This document shows positions 1 through 6,582 of a stretch of DNA of 8,795 nt, in pieces; positions within the stretch are counted from its first letter, which is position 1, and each line of letters starts with the position of its first letter. The stretch comes from Ancrocorticia sp052089425 (GTDB taxonomy: Bacteria; Actinomycetota; Actinomycetes; Actinomycetales; Actinomycetaceae). Under the pieces are notes generated by a model. The model was not told where the DNA came from and ran no database searches. It was given only the letters and a program-made list of their open reading frames with translations. The position numbers were made by a program, and so were the translations under genes. Location: assembly GCF_052089425.1 (NCBI RefSeq), contig NZ_JBQCZW010000056.1, positions 1 to 8,795 on the forward strand. Direction: 5' to 3'.

Positions 1-435
1 TCCGGAGAAACGAGTTGGGCAAGCGTTGAAGAATCCACGCGGCTATTCTCTCATGACGTGCCAGCCGTGCCGGTCCTCACGATGCTCCCGCCGTGCTGAG
101 GACGGAGCCTCCCATGGCATATTCACGGAACAACACAATTTTCGAAAACGCGTTGTTGCACTCCACCCAAAATGTTAGCCTGTGAGATGTGGCTCACAAC
201 CATGGAGCTTCTCGGGTCTGTTCGATCATTGTTGTTCGTTCGGATTGTGAAGCTAGGTGAGCAGCGCCGCTGATTGCAATACGGCAGTCGCGGAGACAAT
301 CCCCCGAGAGCTTTCCAAAATAAACGGTGCATAGCAGCACACGTAGGCGAGCGACGCAGTTGGGAGGTCTCACCCGCCGCATTCACAACAATGACAAACC
401 CCGGAATCACCACACGCCAGAAAGGCAATGAACTC
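1..435. other. Upstream region of the double phosphatase, no supported gene
   Basis: I see no convincing gene here. Short open stretches enter from the left edge (a plus frame stopping at 27-29, another at 97-99, a third near 177), and any could be the tail of an upstream gene, but none shows a recognisable motif. Inverted repeats are visible: GTCCTCA (73-79) with TGAGGAC (97-103), which could be a weak terminator; AACAAC (129-134) with GTTGTT (152-157) around an internal TTTTCGAAAA; and TGTGAG (181-186) with CTCACA (193-198). GTTCG occurs at 220-224 and 234-238. No clear -35/-10 pair could be assigned, so the phosphatase promoter is unplaced. An in-frame open extension runs back to about 274 without coding character; I treat it as leader. 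Confidence 0.5.
181..198. promoter_or_regulatory. Inverted repeat TGTGAG-N6-CTCACA, possible operator
   Basis: Perfect 6-bp arms with a 6-nt spacer lie about 240 bp upstream of the phosphatase start. The half-sites resemble those of the CRP/GlxR family, but that family normally has TGTGA-N6-TCACA, while here TGTGA and TCACA are 8 nt apart. The regulator is therefore unknown. The site's position suggests it acts on the phosphatase gene, but this is inference. Confidence 0.25.
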
Positions 436-3400
436 ATGAGACTTTCACGACGACTAGGTGCAATCGGAGGAGCGAGCGCGCTTGTAGCCTCTTCTTTGGC
501 TCTCGGCCTAGCATCGCCACCCGCAGACGCGACAACAGAGCAAACCGCCACGGCACAAACCGCGACAGTGCGAACCGAAACAACCGAGGACCAAGCCACT
601 CCCGAGGAACAAGCGGCAGTTGCTGGTCCTGAAACCTGTATCACCACGGAGGAGGACGGATCGTTACGAATCCTCGAGCCGGGAGACTGCGCGCAGTTCG
701 GTAAAGCGGGTCAGGGACGAACGGATGAAACGGCCCGAAACGTCATTCTGATCATCGGCGATGGAATGGGCGAACAAGAACTGACCGCTGGACGAAACCA
801 TCTGGAGGGTGCGGCCGGACGCTTCGCGGGTTTGGATGACTTTGTTGCCACCGGCAAATACACCCATCATTCGGTCAACAAGGATGGCTCCTTCCAGTAC
901 AGGACGGATTCGGCATCCTCGGCCAGTGCGTGGGCCACGGGAGCCAAGACGTATGACGGCGCCATTGGTGTTGATCTTGCGGGCGAGCCTCTGGAAAACT
1001 TGCTCGAAATCGCTAAGAAGGACGGGATGCGGACCGGCAACGTGAGCACCGCTCAGGTTCAGGATGCCACTCCGGCCGCGATGTCCTCGCATGCTCTTGA
1101 TCGCAATTGCTACGGACCAAACGAAGAGAGCAACTCCGAGACGTGTCAGGGTGATGATTTTTCCACCCAGTACCGCGAGAATGGCGGACTCGGATCGATC
1201 TCCGAACAGATCGTTGACCTGAGGCCCGATGTCACGCTTGGTGGCGGCTGGGGGCCGTTTGAGGAGGATGTTGTGGAAGGTGGGGAAGGACGTAACCCTT
1301 ACCTTGATAACACCACCACGTGGACAGCCGGGGACACCGTCCGTGAAAACGCTGAAGCAAACGGCTTTCAGGTAGTCAACAATGCAGACGAGCTCAGTAG
1401 CATCACAGAAGCCAATCAGGATGCACCTGTGTTGGGGCTGTTCAACGAAGGGCACATGACCCGACGCTACGAGCAAGTTGCGCCTACCTCCGGAGGAAGC
1501 CAAGATTCACCCACGGAATGCGTAGCTGCTGATAGGGGCGGCGAACCCGAGCTGGTGGACATGACGAACAAGGCCATCGAACTGCTCGATGATCCAGAGG
1601 CGGAGGAAGGATTCATGCTCCAGATCGAGTCCGCCTCGATCGACAAGGGAGCCCATGACGCAGATGCATGTGGAACACTGGGCGAGATGGGACAGGCTGA
1701 CGAGGCCGTCCGTGCCGCACTGGACTTCGCTGAAGAAGATGGCGAAACACTCGTTATCGTGACATCAGACCACTCGCAGTCAACTCAGATTGTCGAGGAC
1801 GATACTGAGACAGTTTCGGCCACCACTCGCGTGACCACCGTGGACGGTGCACATCAATCCATCGGTTACAGTACGAAGCCTTTGGATGAGATCCTGAATG
1901 ATCCGGACGTGTCCCTACAGCACACCGGCAGCCAGTTGCGCATTGCCGCATACGGCCCCGGAGCTGAAAACGTTATCGGGCGCAGCGACCAGACGGACCT
2001 TCACTACACCATCGCCAATGCGTTGGAGTTGGGCGATTGGGAGGTTGCTGAGGTGAATCCTGATCTCGGGGTGGATGTCTCTCAGGCAGCCGATCCCGTT
2101 GATGCGGTGGAGTCATGCTACATGGTTGGTGGCGATGGGTCCGTTGTGCCCGGTGCTGGTGACTGTGCGCAGTTTGGTACAGAAGGACAGGGTATCGATG
2201 ACGAGGAGGCCCAGAACGTGGTGATCGTCATTGCAGATGGCACTGGCGATTCGGAAGTCACGTCCGCCCGTAACTACCTGCACGGCGCAAACGGGCGTTT
2301 CGCTGGGATCGATGAGCTGCCTTTCACGGGTTCAGCCACCACCTTCTCGTTGGATGCTGAGACTGGCTTACCGGACTATGTGACCGATTCGTCCGCGTCC
2401 GCATCGGCGTGGACCACCGGCACGAAAACGTATGACGGTGCAGTGGCAGTGGACCGTGAAGGAAACCCGGTGGTGACCCTCGCGGAGCTTGCCCGCATGG
2501 ACGGCATGAAGGTTGGCAACGTCTCCACCGCTGAGCTGCAGGATGCCACGCCAGGCTCCTTCGCCGCCCACGCACTTGATCGCAAGTGCTATGGACCGGA
2601 AGAAGGCAAGAACGATGAATCCTGTCAGGGCGAGGACTTCGCATCCCAATACCGTGAGAACGGCGGCATCGGATCGATCTCTGAACAGATCGTGGATCTG
2701 CGTGCTGACGTCACTCTTGGTGGCGGTTCAGCGGCCTTTGACCAGATCGTCCAAGAGGGAGGCAACTGGGGTGGTAACACGTGGACGGAAGGTGAATCCG
2801 TTGTTGCCAACGCTGAGAACCAGGGCTATCAGGTGGTAACCACTGCCGATGAACTTGACGGCATCTCCGCTGCTAGCAGCGAGGAGCCCGTTCTGGGGCT
2901 GTTCGCTGAAGGCAACTTCCCACGCAACTACGCCCAGTCCATCCCGGAAACTGACGGGGCTTCCCAAGAAAGCATCGAATGCGTTCCCAACCCGGATCGT
3001 CCGGAAACCATTCCTGGCTTGGATCAGATGACCGCCAAGGCGCTGGATATGCTCCAGAACGATGACGGCTTCCTTCTTCAGATCGAAGCGGCCTCGGTTG
3101 ACAAAGCCAATCATGAAGCAGACTTCTGCGGCATGGCAGGCGAATTCGAAGAGTATGACCTTGCCGTTCAAACGGTGCGTGATTGGGTAGAGGAGACGGG
3201 TGAACCCACCTTGCTCATCGTGACTACGGACCATGCGCACGCCTCGCAGATCACGGGCGTGGATGAGAACACCGCTGGTCTCACCAGCAAGGTTGTCACC
3301 GCTGATGGTGACGACATGGTGATCAACTGGGCCACCGCTGCCTCGAACGATCATGAGGTGGCTCTAGGTAACCAGAACCACACGGGTTCTCAGGTACGGG

Positions 3401-3666
3401 TTGAGGCTGAAGGCCCCGGCGCGCAGAACATCCTCGGCCAGATCGATCAGACTGATATCGGGTTCGTGGTGACGAACGCTTTAGGGCTCGATTTCGTCAA
3501 TCATGATGTTGACCTGACTGCTCAGTGGGATCAAGATTCGCAGTACCCAGTTTCGGGTAGTAGCGGGAGCAACACGGTCTGGGTTGTGGTGGGTGCAATC
3601 GTTGTGATCGCACTGCTTGGCGGGCTTGTCTACGTGTTCTATGCCAGAAGGAAGCAGGCAGAATAG
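436..3666 (+). CDS. phoA: Secreted, membrane-anchored tandem (two-domain) alkaline phosphatase
   Basis: About 1076 aa, roughly twice the length of E. coli PhoA, because two full alkaline phosphatase domains follow each other. The enzyme hydrolyses phosphate monoesters outside the cytoplasm. An N-terminal signal peptide (MRLSRR, then a hydrophobic stretch, probable cleavage after ADA near residue 33) fixes the start at 436, with a modest AAAGG ribosome site about 10 nt upstream. Domain 1 (about 95-530) has metal and catalytic residues D109, nucleophile S159 in TDSAS, R223, D403, H407, D445, H446 and H496. Domain 2 (about 585-1025) has D601, S652 in TDSSAS, R716, D889, H893, D932, H933 and H982. 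Both keep the CYGP cysteine region and the STAxxQDATP motif. A C-terminal transmembrane helix (about 1047-1069) ends in ARRKQAE, so the protein should stay anchored facing outward; no LPXTG motif is seen. Each domain resembles PhoA closely; the fusion is the odd feature. Confidence 0.93.
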   Translation: MRLSRRLGAIGGASALVASSLALGLASPPADATTEQTATAQTATVRTETTEDQATPEEQAAVAGPETCITTEEDGSLRILEPGDCAQFGKAGQGRTDETARNVILIIGDGMGEQELTAGRNHLEGAAGRFAGLDDFVATGKYTHHSVNKDGSFQYRTDSASSASAWATGAKTYDGAIGVDLAGEPLENLLEIAKKDGMRTGNVSTAQVQDATPAAMSSHALDRNCYGPNEESNSETCQGDDFSTQYRENGGLGSISEQIVDLRPDVTLGGGWGPFEEDVVEGGEGRNPYLDNTTTWTAGDTVRENAEANGFQVVNNADELSSITEANQDAPVLGLFNEGHMTRRYEQVAPTSGGSQDSPTECVAADRGGEPELVDMTNKAIELLDDPEAEEGFMLQIESASIDKGAHDADACGTLGEMGQADEAVRAALDFAEEDGETLVIVTSDHSQSTQIVEDDTETVSATTRVTTVDGAHQSIGYSTKPLDEILNDPDVSLQHTGSQLRIAAYGPGAENVIGRSDQTDLHYTIANALELGDWEVAEVNPDLGVDVSQAADPVDAVESCYMVGGDGSVVPGAGDCAQFGTEGQGIDDEEAQNVVIVIADGTGDSEVTSARNYLHGANGRFAGIDELPFTGSATTFSLDAETGLPDYVTDSSASASAWTTGTKTYDGAVAVDREGNPVVTLAELARMDGMKVGNVSTAELQDATPGSFAAHALDRKCYGPEEGKNDESCQGEDFASQYRENGGIGSISEQIVDLRADVTLGGGSAAFDQIVQEGGNWGGNTWTEGESVVANAENQGYQVVTTADELDGISAASSEEPVLGLFAEGNFPRNYAQSIPETDGASQESIECVPNPDRPETIPGLDQMTAKALDMLQNDDGFLLQIEAASVDKANHEADFCGMAGEFEEYDLAVQTVRDWVEETGEPTLLIVTTDHAHASQITGVDENTAGLTSKVVTADGDDMVINWATAASNDHEVALGNQNHTGSQVRVEAEGPGAQNILGQIDQTDIGFVVTNALGLDFVNHDVDLTAQWDQDSQYPVSGSSGSNTVWVVVGAIVVIALLGGLVYVFYARRKQAE

Positions 3667-3678
3667 CCGAACATAAGC

Positions 3679-3720
3679 GGCGAGTGCTGGCGCGTTGACA
3701 GAAACGCGCTAGCACTCGCC
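3679..3720 (+). terminator. 18-bp hairpin terminator after the phosphatase
   Basis: Arms 3679-3696 (GGCGAGTGCTGGCGCGTT) and 3703-3720 pair over 18 bp with one G-U pair, leaving the 6-nt loop GACAGA. It begins 12 nt after the phosphatase stop. Only two Ts follow, so termination without a U-tract has to be assumed. The right arm contains AGCACTC, the left half of the CIRCE operator, and the base of the stem touches the -35 box of groES. Confidence 0.7.
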
Positions 3721-3735
3721 TTGACCGAGTGCTAA
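3709..3735 (+). promoter_or_regulatory. CIRCE operator (HrcA binding site) for groES
   Basis: The CIRCE consensus is TTAGCACTC-N9-GAGTGCTAA. Here the left half is CTAGCACTC (3709-3717, 8 of 9 matches), the spacer is exactly 9 nt, and the right half GAGTGCTAA (3727-3735) is a perfect match. HrcA binding here should repress groES and release it on heat shock. The spacer contains the -35 hexamer TTGACC, so bound HrcA would directly block RNA polymerase. No HspR (HAIR) site was noticed. Confidence 0.95.
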
Positions 3736-3749
3736 TCGCGGCCTATCCT
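3721..3749 (+). promoter_or_regulatory. groES housekeeping promoter (-35 TTGACC, -10 TATCCT)
   Basis: TTGACC (3721-3726) and TATCCT (3744-3749) are separated by an ideal 17 nt. The right CIRCE half lies between the two boxes. Transcription would begin near 3755-3757, giving a leader of about 110 nt before the groES GTG. Confidence 0.8.
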
Positions 3750-3756
3750 TCTTAGT

Positions 3757-3868
3757 GGACGTAGCTTCGGCTACGGCTTGTGCCCGGTTCGGGCCCGGCC
3801 CCCGCGACGGCGGGTCCCGCGGCTAGGCATTACTGACCAAAGCACGAGTTATAGAAGGGGGATCCGCA
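3757..3868 (+). promoter_or_regulatory. GC-rich groES leader with three tandem hairpins
   Basis: The predicted untranslated leader can form CGTAGC-UUCG-GCTACG (3760-3775, a stable UUCG tetraloop almost at the 5' end), GCCCG-GTT-CGGGC (3782-3794) and CCCGC-GACG-GCGGG (3801-3814). An alternative pairing joins CCGCG (3802-3806) with CGCGG (3818-3822). The ribosome site AGAAGGGGGA (3853-3862) lies outside these stems. The structure may stabilise the mRNA or tune translation; no known riboswitch or thermometer class was recognised. Confidence 0.5.
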
Positions 3869-4165
3869 GTGTCGGTCTCCATCAAGCCGCTTGAGGATCG
3901 TATCGTGATCCAACAGCTGGAAGCAGAAACAACAACCGCATCGGGCCTTGTCCTTCCGGACACCGCAACCGAGAAGCCGCAAGAAGGCAAGGTTGTATCC
4001 GTAGGCCCAGGCCGTGTGGATGATAATGGCAACCGCGTTCCAGTGGACGTTGCTGAAGGCGACGTTGTCATTTACTCCAAGTACGGTGGTACCGAGGTCA
4101 AGTACGGCGGCGAGGAGTTCATGATTCTCTCCGCTCGTGACGTCCTCGCAGTTGTTGCGAAGTAA
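3869..4165 (+). CDS. groES: Co-chaperonin GroES (Hsp10)
   Basis: 98 aa, the normal length for the family. GroES forms a heptameric lid on the GroEL chamber and works in the cytoplasm in ATP-driven protein folding. The N-terminal KPLEDRIVI motif (residues 6-14), the mobile loop (about 18-33, with the GroEL-contacting hydrophobic stretch LVL near 27-29), the GPGR motif (46-49), the GDVVIYSKYGGTEVK segment (64-78) and a C-terminal DVLAVV are all present. The GTG start follows AGAAGGGGGA with 7 nt spacing after the G run. The gene is preceded by a CIRCE-controlled promoter and closed by its own terminator, so it is monocistronic: groEL is not next to it in this window. Confidence 0.97.
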   Translation: MSVSIKPLEDRIVIQQLEAETTTASGLVLPDTATEKPQEGKVVSVGPGRVDDNGNRVPVDVAEGDVVIYSKYGGTEVKYGGEEFMILSARDVLAVVAK

Positions 4166-4186
4166 CGCTCAGCTGATAAACGAGAA

Positions 4187-4220
4187 CAAGAAGCGCCCGG
4201 TTCACCCCGGGCGCTTCTTG
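4187..4220 (+). terminator. Intrinsic terminator of groES
   Basis: CAAGAAGCGCCCGG (4187-4200) and CCGGGCGCTTCTTG (4207-4220) form a perfect 14-bp stem with loop TTCACC, starting 21 nt after the groES stop. The descending arm ends in CTTCTTG rather than a pure T run. It separates groES from guaB transcription. Confidence 0.88.
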
Positions 4221-4247
4221 CTGCCTGAGGGCGGGCGTGGCGTGGTC

Positions 4248-4253
4248 CATAAT
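4248..4253 (+). promoter_or_regulatory. Candidate guaB -10 box (CATAAT)
   Basis: CATAAT matches TATAAT at five of six positions and lies between the groES terminator and guaB. A transcript would start near 4260, leaving about 28 nt of leader to the chosen guaB start. No good -35 sits 16-19 nt upstream. The placement argues against the longer guaB reading frame beginning at 4237. Confidence 0.35.
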
Positions 4254-4287
4254 GCGCGGGGAAAACGCACACAGTTACCATGGAGAC

Positions 4288-5796
4288 GTGATCACACCTG
4301 ATGAGAACCCCTTCGCAATGGTTGGCTTAACGTATGACGACGTCCTTCTTCTGCCTCAGGCAACGGACGTTATCCCTTCCGAGGTAGAGACCTCTAGCAG
4401 GCTCACTCGGAAGATCACTCTGAGAACCCCACTGATTTCCGCAGCCATGGATACCGTGACCGAATCGCGTATGGCGATTGCCATGGCACGGCAAGGTGGA
4501 ATTGGCATCATCCACCGCAACCTTTCGCCCCAAGATCAGGCCCAGCAGGTACGCGTTGTTAAGCGCTCCGAATCTGGCATGGTCCAAGATCCTGTGACAG
4601 TTGGCCCCGAGGCCACAATTGCCCAGCTTGATGAGCTGTGCGGCAAGTACCGCGTGTCCGGCCTTCCCGTTGTGGAGGACGGCAAACTGATCGGTATCAT
4701 CACGAACCGGGATCTGCGATTCATCCCAGAAGATGAATTCGCCCAGCGCAGCGTGCGTGACACGATGACCCCCATGCCCCTCGTGACGGCCCCGTCCGAT
4801 GTGAGCAAGGAAGAGGCCTCCCGCCTTCTAGCGCAGCACAAGATTGAAAAGCTACCGCTGATTGATGATGAAGGAAACCTCTCTGGCCTTATCACCGTCA
4901 AGGACTTCGTCAAAACCCAGCAATACCCGAATGCCTCAAAGGACGCCCGCGGACGCCTCCTCGTAGGAGCGGGCGTTGGCTACCTATCCGATTCTTGGGA
5001 TCGTGCCCTGCTGCTCGCAGAGGCCGGCGCCGATGTGTTGGTGGTGGATTCGGCCAACGGGGAGGCGAAGCTGGCACTGGACATGATCCGGCGCATGCGC
5101 GCCGATTCCGCCTTTGACGAGGTGGAGATCATCGGTGGAAATGTGGCCACGCAGTCCGGCGCTCAGGCGCTAATAGATGCGGGTGTGGACGCCGTCAAGG
5201 TGGGCGTTGGCCCTGGCTCGATCTGCACAACCCGGGTCGTGGCAGGCGTTGGCGTTCCCCAGATCACCGCGATCTACGAATCGTCCAAGGCGTGCGTCCC
5301 CGCCGGTGTTCCATTGATCGCTGATGGTGGCCTGCAATACTCAGGCGATATCGGCAAGGCGCTTGTGGCCGGTGCGGATACCGTGATGCTCGGTTCCCTC
5401 CTCGCAGGGTGTGATGAGACTCCTGGCGATCTCGTGTTCGTCAACGGCAAGCAGTACAAGCACTACCGCGGTATGGGATCGCTGGGTGCCATGTCCTCTC
5501 GCGGAAAGCGTTCCTATTCCAAGGATCGCTACTTCCAGTCCGATGTCAGCTCCGATGACAAGATCATCCCTGAAGGTATTGAGGGTCAAGTGCCCTTCCG
5601 CGGCGTTCTGGGATCTGTCCTGTACGAACTGGTGGGCGGGCTTCACCAAACCATGTTCTATTCAGGCGCGACCACAGTTGCTGAGCTCAAGGAGCGCGGG
5701 CAGTTCGTGCGAATGACTTCTGCGGGTTTGCGCGAATCTCACCCGCACGATGTACAGATGACAGTTGAAGCACCCAACTACAGCGGGCGCGCCTAG
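4288..5796 (+). CDS. guaB: Inosine-5'-monophosphate dehydrogenase (IMPDH)
   Basis: Catalyses IMP + NAD+ + H2O to XMP + NADH, the committed step to guanine nucleotides, as a cytoplasmic tetramer. With the GTG at 4288 it is 502 aa, the usual size. The N-terminal GLTYDDVLLLP and SAAMDTVTE motifs begin the (beta/alpha)8 barrel. Two CBS domains (about 99-150 and 158-210), the nucleotide-sensing Bateman module, are inserted in it. The catalytic loop GVGPGSICTTR carries nucleophile Cys313. IADGG and GADTVMLGS form the phosphate-binding part, and the mobile flap has Arg414-Tyr415 in KDRYFQ. The open frame extends to a GTG at 4237, but that would start before the likely transcription start; an ATG at 4318 is also possible. 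GGAGA lies only 1 nt before 4288, so the exact start is uncertain. It converges on the exonuclease gene 14 nt beyond its stop. Confidence 0.96.
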   Translation: MITPDENPFAMVGLTYDDVLLLPQATDVIPSEVETSSRLTRKITLRTPLISAAMDTVTESRMAIAMARQGGIGIIHRNLSPQDQAQQVRVVKRSESGMVQDPVTVGPEATIAQLDELCGKYRVSGLPVVEDGKLIGIITNRDLRFIPEDEFAQRSVRDTMTPMPLVTAPSDVSKEEASRLLAQHKIEKLPLIDDEGNLSGLITVKDFVKTQQYPNASKDARGRLLVGAGVGYLSDSWDRALLLAEAGADVLVVDSANGEAKLALDMIRRMRADSAFDEVEIIGGNVATQSGAQALIDAGVDAVKVGVGPGSICTTRVVAGVGVPQITAIYESSKACVPAGVPLIADGGLQYSGDIGKALVAGADTVMLGSLLAGCDETPGDLVFVNGKQYKHYRGMGSLGAMSSRGKRSYSKDRYFQSDVSSDDKIIPEGIEGQVPFRGVLGSVLYELVGGLHQTMFYSGATTVAELKERGQFVRMTSAGLRESHPHDVQMTVEAPNYSGRA

Positions 5797-5814
5797 GGCC
5801 TCAGGTTGCCCTAG
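5793..5814. terminator. Small palindrome spanning the two convergent stop codons
   Basis: CTAGGGC (5793-5799) and GCCCTAG (5808-5814) form a perfect 7-bp stem with an 8-nt loop. The left arm contains the TAG of guaB and the right arm contains the TAG of the minus-strand exonuclease gene. There is no T run on either strand. It may serve as a weak bidirectional terminator. A second hairpin, GCCGGC (5847-5852) and GCCGGC (5858-5863) followed by CACTTTCTTC, lies inside the exonuclease gene and could also stop guaB transcription. Confidence 0.35.
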
Positions 5815-6518
5815 AGCGGCCGCGTCACGGGCCACGCCTGCGGATCGCCGGCACTTTGCCGGCCACTTTCTTCGGCCTTCTTGTTGAGGAAGCCAATGAA
5901 ATCCGCGTGCGTGGCCTTTTCGCGCCCTTGTACGTCCTCAAGTGATTCGTTGGCTACCTCCGGGTGTGCCCGCATCATTGCCGCTAAAACTTTGAGAGTG
6001 GCCAGAACGTCCGCCTCAGCATTGTGGAAATCGCCGTCCACGCTCACACCATAGTGGCGGACCAAATCCTCGAGCCGGCGCTTGCCCTTGCGATAGCGAT
6101 CAACCGACTTGTCGAGAAGATAGGGGTCCACAACAGGGAAGATGTCCCCTCCCAGACGTGAGGCAAGTGTGGCGAGCCCGTGGCGAGCCAGCTCGTGTTC
6201 GATGAGCGTGACATCGTAGGAAGCATTGAAGGCCACGGCGGGGTAGCCCTGACTCATGTGGGCGGCAAGCTTCGCGGCAATTTCCTCCAGCACGTCTTCG
6301 ATTGGGCGGCCTTCGCTGCGTGCCTGCTCCGTGCTGATGCCATGCACTGCGCTGGCCTTTTCGGGGATCTCCACGCCGGGATCCGCGAGCCAGTACATCT
6401 TGTTCACCTGACCGCCGGGAAGCATCTCAACAATGGAGCAGGTGACCAGCCTGTCCTGATCGGGGCGCACGCCGGTAGTTTCTGTATCAAAGCCAATGAT
6501 GGGGAGTTCTGTCCACAT
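5811..6518 (-). CDS. DEDDh 3'-5' exonuclease, DnaQ/PolIII epsilon-like
   Basis: 235 aa. A metal-dependent exonuclease of the DnaQ superfamily, removing nucleotides from 3' ends of DNA or RNA. Motif I is FDTETTG (Asp11, Glu13), motif II is AFNASYD (Asp102), and motif III is HNAEAD (His165, Asp170), giving a complete DEDDh set. VHGIS (58-62) is typical of epsilon-type proteins. The start at 6518 (MWTELPIIGFDTETTG) is chosen because AGAGGA (6525-6530 on the minus strand) sits 6 nt upstream; an ATG at 6542 has no such site. The protein has no polymerase, helicase or BRCT part, so it is a stand-alone exonuclease and its cellular substrate is unknown (proofreading, repair or RNA turnover are all possible). 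It is divergent from guaB3 (64 bp between starts) and convergent with guaB. Confidence 0.9.
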   Translation of the reverse strand: MWTELPIIGFDTETTGVRPDQDRLVTCSIVEMLPGGQVNKMYWLADPGVEIPEKASAVHGISTEQARSEGRPIEDVLEEIAAKLAAHMSQGYPAVAFNASYDVTLIEHELARHGLATLASRLGGDIFPVVDPYLLDKSVDRYRKGKRRLEDLVRHYGVSVDGDFHNAEADVLATLKVLAAMMRAHPEVANESLEDVQGREKATHADFIGFLNKKAEESGRQSAGDPQAWPVTRPL

Positions 6519-6569
6519 GATGAGTCCTCTCGTAACCTGCATCTAAGCCTAACGGGAGCTTCCCACATG

Positions 6570-6575
6570 TAAGCT
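6570..6575 (+). promoter_or_regulatory. Candidate guaB3 -10 box (TGTAAGCT context)
   Basis: TAAGCT fits the TAnnnT -10 pattern frequent in actinobacteria. It lies so that transcription would begin at about 6582-6583, on or next to the GTG of guaB3. No Shine-Dalgarno sequence is correctly spaced before that GTG, which fits a leaderless mRNA. A clear -35 is not visible. Confidence 0.4.
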
Positions 6576-6582
6576 ATGGGAC

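Noticed and set aside
1..99. 3' end of an upstream protein gene
   Set aside because: Three plus-strand frames are open from the edge for 9, 32 and about 58 codons, and none has a motif or context that lets me choose one.
181..198. CRP/GlxR binding site
   Set aside because: The half-sites look right but the spacing is 8 nt between TGTGA and TCACA instead of 6, so I list only an unassigned inverted repeat.
274..435. N-terminal extension of the phosphatase to 274
   Set aside because: The signal peptide begins at 436; an upstream extension of 54 residues would bury it and lacks a normal start and ribosome site.
664..1503. Long minus-strand open frame (279 codons) opposite the phosphatase
   Set aside because: It lies wholly inside a well-supported gene, has no recognisable motif or ribosome site, and reflects the codon pattern of the plus strand.
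2728..3354. Minus-strand open frame (208 codons) opposite phosphatase domain 2
   Set aside because: It overlaps catalytic coding sequence of the plus strand completely and shows no family features.
4237..4287. guaB start at the GTG at 4237
   Set aside because: It adds 17 residues not typical of the family and would begin before the likely transcription start set by the CATAAT box; it cannot be fully excluded.
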